A stretch of DNA of 6,037 nt, from assembly GCA_046760705.1 (NCBI GenBank), contig JBHIER010000222.1, positions 1-6,037 of the forward strand. Reading direction: 5' to 3'. Source of the stretch: JBHIER01 sp046760705 [NCBI: bacterium] (GTDB taxonomy: Bacteria; JBHIER01; G020348925). A program made the position numbers and the translations under genes. Below are positions 1 through 5,700 of the stretch, piece after piece. The notes under the pieces are model-generated. The model worked only from the letters and a program-made list of their open reading frames with translations, ran no database searches and was not told where the DNA came from. Position 1 is the first letter of the stretch. Every line of letters starts with the position of its first letter.

Positions 1-231
1 CGTGGCCGAGGCACCCAAAAGAATGAAGATGGCGGAGAACCCGAGGATGAAGGCGATCGAATTGAGGCTCACCTGTTTCAAGACTAGCGCCCTCCGGCTA
101 GCCCCTTTGAGCTCATCGATGGAGACTCCGGAGATGAAGGATATGTAGGCCGGGACCAGGGGCAACACGCAGGGCGACGCAAAGGATATGATGCCGCCGG
201 CAAAAGCTGCGAAAATGGTCACTTCTTTCAT
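1..231 (-). CDS. ccdA: CcdA-type thiol:disulfide interchange / cytochrome c biogenesis protein, N-terminal part
   Basis: This is a polytopic inner-membrane protein that takes electrons from cytoplasmic thioredoxin and passes them across the membrane to extracytoplasmic thiol proteins, for example in cytochrome c maturation or disulfide isomerisation. Only the first 77 residues are in the window and the frame is open at base 1. The first helix holds the family signature FASPCVLPLVPAY, with Cys21 as the first of the two redox-active cysteines expected in CcdA/DsbD-beta. A loop with charged residues (about 38-53) follows, then the start of a second hydrophobic helix (about 58-73). The start is the ATG at 231, directly before helix 1, with only a weak GGGG-type Shine-Dalgarno. 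It lies 42 nt after the anti-sigma stop on the same strand with no terminator between, so co-transcription with the sigma/anti-sigma pair is likely. The family call is firm. Whether it is a short CcdA or the membrane part of a longer DsbD-like protein cannot be seen. Confidence 0.85.
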   Translation of the reverse strand, partial: MKEVTIFAAFAGGIISFASPCVLPLVPAYISFISGVSIDELKGASRRALVLKQVSLNSIAFILGFSAIFILLGASAT

Positions 232-273
232 AAGTCTCTACCCCAAGAAATATGTCCTCAAGACCACATCTTT

Positions 274-1101
274 TTAACCAGGTATGTTCTTGGGACAGGT
301 CACCTCGAGCAGTTGCTCCCTGTTTAGATCGGAGACCATGGCATACACGATCCCCTCCTCCTGCCAGGAGAGGATGTTGCAATTTCTGTGCCTACAGAGG
401 CGAAGCTCGCAGTTCTGGATCTTCACCAGACAGAGTCGGCAGTCCTGAAGTTGGAGCCGATCAGCAGCACACAGTTCTCCATCCGAGACCTTGATCACGT
501 AAAGAGACAGCACGTGCTGGCCCCGTTGGTAGAAGAGATAAGCGACCTTCCGCCCGCCCAGATCTAAGAGCCGGCCACCAATGAGGCGCACCCTCGGGCC
601 TTCAAATCGGGGCACAACGATCTCGTACCCCAGCCTGCTCTCCAACCAGGTCTCGATCTCCTCAGCATCGGAGCAGACCATTTCCGAGGGCTTTTCAGCC
701 ACAGCATAACGAATGTGATCGCCCACCAGCTCAGCGATCAGGGGTGAGGCCTCGCCCCCTCCTCTGAGGAACATCCAGACTCCACCCGAGGCCAAGACCA
801 AAAAGAGGGCCGTCCCCCAGGCCCACGCCGGCCTCATCCCCACCCGGAAGAGAACTCTGCTCCGTCCCCTTCTCTCCCCGCGGTCGAACACGCTTCTTCT
901 GACCCTCTCGAAGACGTAAGCTGGGGCTCTCACACCACGACCCTTCTCCCAGATGACAGCCCGAAGCCCCTGCTCAAATTCGAACCTTCGCCAGCAGGGG
1001 GGACACTCCTCCAGGTGCGCCCTCACCACCGAGTGGCGATGCTCGGAAAGCTCATGATCGAGAAACTCGTGAATACAGACTGTGGCCTCTTCGCACGTCA
1101 T
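274..1101 (-). CDS. Membrane-anchored zinc-finger (ZAS/zf-HC2) anti-sigma factor with a cysteine-rich extracytoplasmic tail
   Basis: This protein of 275 residues probably holds the sigma factor encoded just upstream inactive at the membrane. The N-terminal cytoplasmic domain (about 1-45) carries the anti-sigma zinc motif HxxxCxxC at His29, Cys33 and Cys36, with further cysteines at 3 and 9. A basic stretch (about 60-90) leads to a single hydrophobic segment (about 92-112). The outer domain (about 115-275) has the pattern often found in such anti-sigma factors (GDHIRYA, then W-ESRLGYEIVVP, GGRLLDLGGRKVAYLFYQ). It ends in an unusual segment with cysteines at 211, 221, 224, 231, 236 and 241, plus Cys269. 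I chose the ATG at 1101. It follows the sigma stop (1103-1105) by one base and has AGGAG five bases upstream, whereas the ATG at 1131 would overlap the sigma gene by 29 bases. The anti-sigma role rests on motif and gene order. Redox sensing is inference, by analogy with RsrA, which is soluble and lacks this tail. Confidence 0.87.
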   Translation of the reverse strand: MTCEEATVCIHEFLDHELSEHRHSVVRAHLEECPPCWRRFEFEQGLRAVIWEKGRGVRAPAYVFERVRRSVFDRGERRGRSRVLFRVGMRPAWAWGTALFLVLASGGVWMFLRGGGEASPLIAELVGDHIRYAVAEKPSEMVCSDAEEIETWLESRLGYEIVVPRFEGPRVRLIGGRLLDLGGRKVAYLFYQRGQHVLSLYVIKVSDGELCAADRLQLQDCRLCLVKIQNCELRLCRHRNCNILSWQEEGIVYAMVSDLNREQLLEVTCPKNIPG

Positions 1102-1102
1102 C

Positions 1103-1687
1103 TCATCTCCTCTTGGCAATTCCTCTTTCAACAGCGTACTCCCAAAGGCTCTTCTGAAGCAACCGCCTCCCCCGATAGAGGCGCGACTTCACCGTCCCCA
1201 GCGAGCAGTCCAAAATGTCTGCAATCTCTTGATACGTTAAGGACTCCAAATCGGACAAAATGATCACCATTCTGAACTCCGGTGGGAGCCGATCTATGGC
1301 ACTTTTCACGTCGTCGCTCACCAATCGCTTCAAGAACTCCTCACCCCCGCCGTCCCTGAAGGCTGGGATCTCTTCTTCGACCCTATTCAATATGTAAAAA
1401 TCTTCGAGCGCACCTTTATCCGCAGCCGAGGATCTCTGCTTCTCCATTTGATATTGATTGATATACGTGTTTGTCAATATCTTAAAGAGCCAGGCCTTGC
1501 AGTTGGTGCCCCGCTTGAACTGGTGGAAAGATACGTAAGCCTTCATATAGGTCTCTTGAACGAGATCTTCGGCCTCCCACGCACTCTGAGTCATTCGCAA
1601 GGCAGCGTTGTACAGGGAGTCAAAATGGCTCAGCGCCTCCTGTTCAAATCTCCGCTCTTTCTCCCGGTCCCTTCGCCAGCCCATCAT
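1103..1687 (-). CDS. ECF RNA polymerase sigma factor, SigR/RpoE-like
   Basis: This sigma-70 family factor of the extracytoplasmic-function type has 194 residues, a normal length for the group. It directs RNA polymerase to a small stress regulon. Region 2 covers about residues 17-82 and shows the recognition pattern [13 protein letters not shown], then [20 protein letters not shown], which is especially close to the SigR/SigH thiol-stress branch. A charged linker follows. Region 4 (about 127-180) has the pattern [20 protein letters not shown] and the helix-turn-helix [25 protein letters not shown]. The start is one of two adjacent ATGs (1687 or 1684), with GCGAGG three bases before the first. 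The anti-sigma gene begins one base after its stop, so the pair is translationally coupled. A SigR-form promoter candidate lies about 85-110 bases upstream, suggesting that it activates its own operon. The family is certain. The SigR-like grouping is by eye. Confidence 0.93.
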   Translation of the reverse strand: MMGWRRDREKERRFEQEALSHFDSLYNAALRMTQSAWEAEDLVQETYMKAYVSFHQFKRGTNCKAWLFKILTNTYINQYQMEKQRSSAADKGALEDFYILNRVEEEIPAFRDGGGEEFLKRLVSDDVKSAIDRLPPEFRMVIILSDLESLTYQEIADILDCSLGTVKSRLYRGRRLLQKSLWEYAVERGIAKRR

Positions 1688-1772
1688 CGGCCTCGCTTTA
1701 AGCCGTCAGGGACAGAAGGGCCACCGGCCGAAAAGTTGGACATCATCGCCCGTCCTTTGTAACTTAGAGAAA

Positions 1773-1799
1773 AACAGTTGTGTCGTCCAAAAAGTTCCC
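1773..1799 (-). promoter_or_regulatory. Candidate ECF (SigR-form) autoregulatory promoter of the sigma/anti-sigma/ccdA operon
   Basis: Read on the minus strand, GGGAAC (1799-1794) is followed by exactly 18 bases and then GTT (1775-1773). The known SigR promoter form in actinobacteria is GGGAAT-N18/19-GTT, and a GGAAC -35 is shared by most ECF promoters. A start near 1766 would give a leader of about 80 nt before the sigma ATG at 1687. The motif is short, so a chance match is possible, but its placement before a SigR-like gene supports it. Confidence 0.55.
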
Positions 1800-1847
1800 G
1801 TATCGACGATTATTTTGAAAACTCTCCCAGACAAACTGGAGTGTTTT

Positions 1848-1889
1848 GAAAGCAAAGAGCCGCCGGAGAGCTACATCAGCCGGTGGCTC
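1848..1889 (-). terminator. Probable intrinsic terminator after ssrA
   Basis: A 10-bp stem (1880-1889 with 1857-1866, one G-U pair, 13-nt loop) follows the tmRNA 3' end by about 13 bases. On the minus strand it is followed by TTTGCTTT. The T run is interrupted, so termination may be partial. The stem separates the stable-RNA unit from the sigma operon, which runs in the same direction. Inverted repeat and position are seen; function is inferred. Confidence 0.6.
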
Positions 1890-1902
1890 ACAGTGGTGTC
1901 AG

Positions 1903-2234
1903 TGGAGGCGGTGGGAATCGAACCCACGTCCGGAGATACGAGCTTGTCTATTGGATCTCGTGCCTTCCAGCTCCAACAAGCAGGATTTAGAAGGCACCAG
2001 CCGATTGGGATCTCACCACTCCTCCCCCGGCGCAAAAGAGTGGCCAGCCTGTCTGTGACGACGCCCTCATCCGGCCCAACAGGCAGGGCCGGCGAGAACG
2101 GGCCGCATTAAGCGGCCAGTGCGTAGGAATAACCGTTTGCACTTAAATTTGGCTCCCAACAGTTTAACGAGTTACTGGGCATGCTCGGCCTGCCATCCCT
2201 GTCCCCTCTATCCCCGTCGAAACCTGTCGCCCCC
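1903..2234 (-). ncRNA. ssrA: tmRNA (one-piece transfer-messenger RNA)
   Basis: This RNA rescues stalled ribosomes in trans-translation, acting with SmpB and alanyl-tRNA synthetase, and tags the unfinished protein for proteolysis. The 5' end starts GGGGGCG and continues with the hallmark GGTTTCGACGGGG. The 3' end carries the T-arm GTGGG-TTCGATT-CCCAC (plus-strand 1911-1927) and CGCCTCC, which pairs with the 5' GGGGGCG over 7 bp with one G-U. Helix 2 is visible between 2206-2215 and 1932-1942. The tag frame sits in the middle (2108-2140). A perfect 6-bp stem with the tag stop in its loop spans 2101-2117. Further stems fit the pseudoknot region: 2071-2077 with 2086-2092, and 1960-1967 with 1990-1997. 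The length of about 332 nt is normal or slightly short. The discriminator A is followed by CTG instead of CCA, so the CCA tail must be added after transcription. The 5' boundary could be one base further out. Confidence 0.96.
2108..2140 (-). other. ssrA: tmRNA tag reading frame, encoded peptide ANGYSYALAA
   Basis: The resume codon is GCA at 2140-2138. Ten codons read Ala-Asn-Gly-Tyr-Ser-Tyr-Ala-Leu-Ala-Ala, followed by TAA at 2110-2108. With the alanine carried by tmRNA itself, the added tail would be AANGYSYALAA. The YALAA end is the usual degradation signal recognised by ClpXP and ClpAP-type proteases. The length equals that of the E. coli tag (ANDENYALAA), and the differences lie in the middle. 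Confidence 0.95.
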
Positions 2235-2240
2235 CTATTT

Positions 2241-2316
2241 TGGTGCGCCCACAGGGACTCGAACCCCGAACCAACGGATTAAGAGTCCGCTGCTCTCCCA
2301 ATTGAGCTATGGGCGC
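2241..2316 (-). tRNA. tRNA-Lys (anticodon CUU)
   Basis: This is a 76-nt cloverleaf on the minus strand. The acceptor stem GCGCCCA pairs with TGGGCGC, the D-arm reads AGCTCAATTGGGAGAGC, and the T-loop is TTCGAGT. The anticodon loop CTCTTAA gives anticodon CTT, which reads the lysine codon AAG. The discriminator is A and CCA is encoded (2241-2243). It is the first gene of a transcript that continues into ssrA after about 6 bases, so both RNAs must be released by processing: RNase P at the tmRNA 5' end, plus trimming of the tRNA 3' end. Confidence 0.96.
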
Positions 2317-2351
2317 ACAAAAACCCTCAGAGAGTGCATCTACGAGATGAT

Positions 2352-2380
2352 AATATATATCAAATCCAGCGTGTTGTCAA
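2352..2380 (-). promoter_or_regulatory. Consensus sigma-70 promoter for tRNA-Lys-ssrA
   Basis: On the minus strand the -35 box TTGACA (2380-2375) is a perfect match. The spacer is 17 bases and the -10 box TATATT (2357-2352) differs from consensus at one position. Transcription would start near 2345, about 28 bases before the tRNA 5' end. A strong promoter fits the need for abundant stable RNA. Confidence 0.83.
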
Positions 2381-2560
2381 CTTCTTTATGAAACATATTC
2401 TCCTCCGTTACCTGCAAGAAGTCCCAGTCTCATTAAAGGGCCTCTCCCGTTTTCCTCTTTTCAAATCTCCGGAAACGTGACCTACATTTCAAGATCTTGC
2501 CTTATGAAGGAGGCTAAATCGGCTTCGTCGAAAAAAGATCACCTCCCGCGAAGAAAACTG

Positions 2561-2589
2561 TTGACAAGACGCCCTCAGAGCCCTATAAT
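2561..2589 (+). promoter_or_regulatory. Perfect-consensus sigma-70 promoter for the C25 protease gene
   Basis: TTGACA (2561-2566), 17-base spacer, TATAAT (2584-2589): both hexamers and the spacing match the housekeeping consensus. The expected start near 2596 gives a leader of about 150 nt before the protease ATG at 2747. It is divergent from the tRNA-Lys-ssrA promoter, with about 180 bases between the two -35 boxes. The rest of the 2381-2560 interval shows no gene or clear element. Confidence 0.85.
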
Positions 2590-2643
2590 TACACGTAAAA
2601 CGGTTGGGGAGCTTTAGGGGCTTCTTAAGAGACTGGAGAATGT

Positions 2644-2700
2644 GGCCTCGACCCTCCGACATGCTCGGTCAATAGAGAGAATACGAATGAGGCCCTTTTT
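2644..2700 (+). promoter_or_regulatory. Leader hairpin with T5 tail, possible attenuator or terminator
   Basis: GGCCTC (2644-2649) pairs perfectly with GAGGCC (2689-2694), followed by C and five T (2696-2700). Inside the 39-base loop a short stem CCGA/TCGG (2656-2659 with 2665-2668) can also form. It lies between the consensus promoter and the protease start. It could end transcription early, making either a control point for the protease or a short leader RNA of about 100 nt. The stem is short and the loop long, so this is tentative. Confidence 0.35.
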
Positions 2701-2732
2701 GCAAAGCATGTCCAATATTAACTTATCCAATC

Positions 2733-2740
2733 AAGGAGGG
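2733..2740 (+). promoter_or_regulatory. Strong ribosome binding site of the protease gene
   Basis: AAGGAGGG lies six bases before the ATG at 2747. A closer ATG at 2742 reads ATG-AAA-TGA and ends at once, so the Shine-Dalgarno spacing and the open frame both select 2747. Confidence 0.85.
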
Positions 2741-2746
2741 TATGAA

Positions 2747-5700
2747 ATGAGATCAGCTCTCATCCTGGTTCTGGCCCTGCTCTTTTGTGGCCAGAGCCAG
2801 GCAGAGGAGATAATAGCTTCCGTCTCCTCTTCCAGATCAGATTTGACCTTTGAGAGGTTGAACGGTTACGATGTGGTCCGCATGGCAGATTGCGACATGA
2901 CCAGGGAGGTGGGCGAACCGCAGCTTCCGGTCAAACTGGTCCACATGGCTGTGCCCCCCGGGATGAAGGTGGATGGTTTTCGCATCCTGGCAGTTGACAG
3001 GGAGGAGGTGGAGGGGGCGTACGACCTCTTCCCTGTTCAGCCGCCGCAGATCCTTGGGATGCCGGGCAAGGTGGTCCAAACACTCGATTTCGCGGGCCCG
3101 AAAAAGGATGTCTATGGGTCCGACAGTCCATACCCAGAGGATATCGTTGAGCTTTCGGCGATGGGATCCTTCCGAGGGCATCGACTGGCCAGTCTCCTCG
3201 TCCATCCCCTGCAGTACATCCCTGCTCAGCGGAAACTTCTCCTCTACACCCGGATAGAGTTTGGGGTGAGCTTCATCCCCGACGGCGATGCTCCTCGAAT
3301 GCTCAGAAGAAGGTCGGAGCGGAGAGAAGACGTGTGCCGCCCATTTGTGGAGCGTCTGGTCCTCAATCCGCAGGACGTCGGAGAGCCTTATGCTCTGAGC
3401 AATTTACAGGAGTCCCCCCTCCCGGAGGGCGATTATGAATACGTGATCGTCACCGATCCGGAGTATGAGCCCATCTTCCGACCCTTGGCCGACTGGAAGA
3501 CGCGGAAGGGCGTGGCTGCCACCATTGTCACCACCTCCTGGATCTACCGCCAGTACACTGGCGTGGATGCTCAGGAGCAGATCCGCAACTTCATCCGCGA
3601 TGCCTACCAGAACTGGGGAGCGGTGTGGGTTCTGATCGGCGGTGATACGGACATCGTTCCAGTCAGGCTGGCCTGGGCCATGGATTGCCAGATGGACCCT
3701 GCTGATAATGACCTGCCTTGCGACCTTTACTACTCGGATCTTGACGGAACATGGGACACCAACGGGAACGGGATTTACGGCCAAGTGGACGACGGTGTGG
3801 ATCTCTATCCCGAGGTCTTCGTCGGACGGGCTCCGGTGGACAAGCCGAAGGAGGCCAAGACCTTCGTCAGAAAGGTGATGGAGTATGAGCGGGGGGTCGA
3901 CACCCAGTATCAACTGAAGATGCTCTTCGCCGCCGAGATCCTCTGGAGCGATCCGTATACCGATGCGGGGGAAGGGAAGAACATGATCGAAGAGGAGTGT
4001 ATCCCCTCACGGTTTGCACCCATTACGAAGCTGTACCATTCTCTCGGAAATGAGTCCGTCCAATCCGTGGTGGCGGCCATGAACCAGGGCCATCACATCA
4101 TCAACCACGATGGCCACGCCTGGTACACTGACATGTGCGTCGGCGAGGGCTGCCTCTCCACGTGGGATATTGATGGGTTAACCAACGGCCCTCGTCAGTC
4201 CATCCTCTACTCCATCGGCTGCTGGCCAGGGGCCATCGACTACGACTGCATCGGGGAGCATTTCGTCACCAACCCTCGCGGCGGCGGTGTGGCCTTTATC
4301 GGCAACTCCCGCTACGGCTGGGGCTCGCCGGGCAATCCTGGCTACGGCTACTCCGACCGCTTCGATCACCGGTTCTACCAGGAGTTGTTCCAGGACCGAA
4401 TCAGCCACATCGGGGCGACGTTGGCCGCGGCCAAAGCCTTCTACGTCGGACGCTCTCAGCAGGAGAACGTCTATCGCTGGCATCAGTACCAGCTCAATCT
4501 TTTGGGCGACCCTGAGATGGACATCTGGACGGATCTGCCGGTAGCGCTGACGGTGGACCACCCCGCAGAAGTGCCCACAGGCCCGAGCACCTTTACCCTT
4601 ACGGTCACCTCCACGACGACCCCTGTGGAAGGAGCCCTGGCCTGTCTCATGAACGGAACCGATCTCTACCACCGCGGCACCACCGACTCTCAGGGCAGAG
4701 TGGCCTTCAATATCAACCCAGACGGTGTGGACACGGTCTGGGTGACGGTCACCGCCCACGACCACCTTCCCTATAAAGGTTTTGCAACCCTTTTTGCCGA
4801 GGGGCCGTATGTGTCGTGTTGGACTCAAACAATCCAGGATTCCATGGGTGGCAACGGTGATGGCTTGATCAACCCAGGGGAGACTATTGGGTTGAACGTT
4901 CACCTGAAAAATTATGGCGATGAGGACGCCACTGGAGTCACGGGAATCCTTCGTACTGATGACCCATTGGTCAATGTTCTTGACAGCCTCTTCGCTTTTG
5001 GGAGCATACCATCGGGCCAAATATCAGCCGTGACAATTTACGACTCTGATTGTTATACCTTAGAGGTGTCTCCTCAAGCTGAGAATAGCCACACTGTCCA
5101 TTTCACCCTCGAAATATCCGATTCTTTAGGTAATGTCTGGACTGACATAATTCCCATCACCGTGGCTGCGCCTCTCCTCATCTGCGAGCGTTACTCTATC
5201 GACGACAGCACTGGAGGTGACGGAGACGGTCTGATTGAACTGGGAGAGACAGTCTGGCTCGAAGTGGAGATTGAAAATCGTGGTCTGGGTATCGCCTATG
5301 GGGTGACCCTTCATCCCCAAACGGAATCGTGCGACGTTGCCATTTTGGATTCTTTGGTCAACCTTGGTGATATCCCTCCCGATTCGACAGTGGCACGTTC
5401 CTTTTCCATTGAGCTGTTTCCAGCCGCATGCCCCAGTCCGCCTATGGACACGTATACGCTCACCATGGCCACCTCGGATGGTTTCCCCTTCACCGACGGC
5501 TTCTCCCTGGCTCGCGAACAGGCTCTGTGGGAGTTCAGCGATGATATGGAGAGTGGTGACACTCTCTGGACCCACTCCGGCCAGGGCGATCTGTGGCACC
5601 TGACCCAGCATCGGAGCCATTCCGGGGACTTCAGTTGGTACTGTGGAAGCGAGGGGCAATGGCGATACGACAAGTTCATGGACTGCTCTCTAGTCTCTTC

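Noticed and set aside
1102-1131. Upstream ATG at 1131 as the anti-sigma start, adding ten residues
   Set aside because: It would overlap the sigma gene by 29 bases. The ATG at 1101 has a well-placed AGGAG and lies one base after the sigma stop.
1905-1999. A tRNA with a long variable arm (Ser or Sec type, loop TTCTAAAT suggesting anticodon CUA)
   Set aside because: The T-arm and acceptor belong to tmRNA: the matching 5' half, helix 2 and the YALAA tag frame are all found upstream on the same strand. The apparent anticodon loop is part of an 8-bp stem (1960-1967 with 1990-1997).
1608-2111. A 167-codon plus-strand frame across the sigma promoter and ssrA
   Set aside because: It overlaps the tmRNA and the start of the sigma gene on the opposite strand, and its translation shows no protein-like pattern.
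2504-2617. A 37-codon plus-strand frame in the intergenic region
   Set aside because: No ribosome binding site, and the perfect promoter at 2561-2589 lies inside it. The composition is not protein-like.
2742-2750. A start-stop mini-frame (ATG AAA TGA) overlapping the protease start
   Set aside because: It could in principle act on translation, but three-codon frames near a ribosome binding site arise easily by chance and nothing else supports a role.
2747-2800. Lipoprotein signal on the protease (Cys14 after ALLF)
   Set aside because: Phe directly before the cysteine does not fit a lipobox, and a normal signal peptidase I site (SQA) follows.
4178-5020. A 280-codon open frame on the minus strand inside the protease gene
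   Set aside because: It is antisense to the clearly coding C25 domain, has no recognisable domain or ribosome binding site, and long antisense frames are expected in GC-rich coding DNA.
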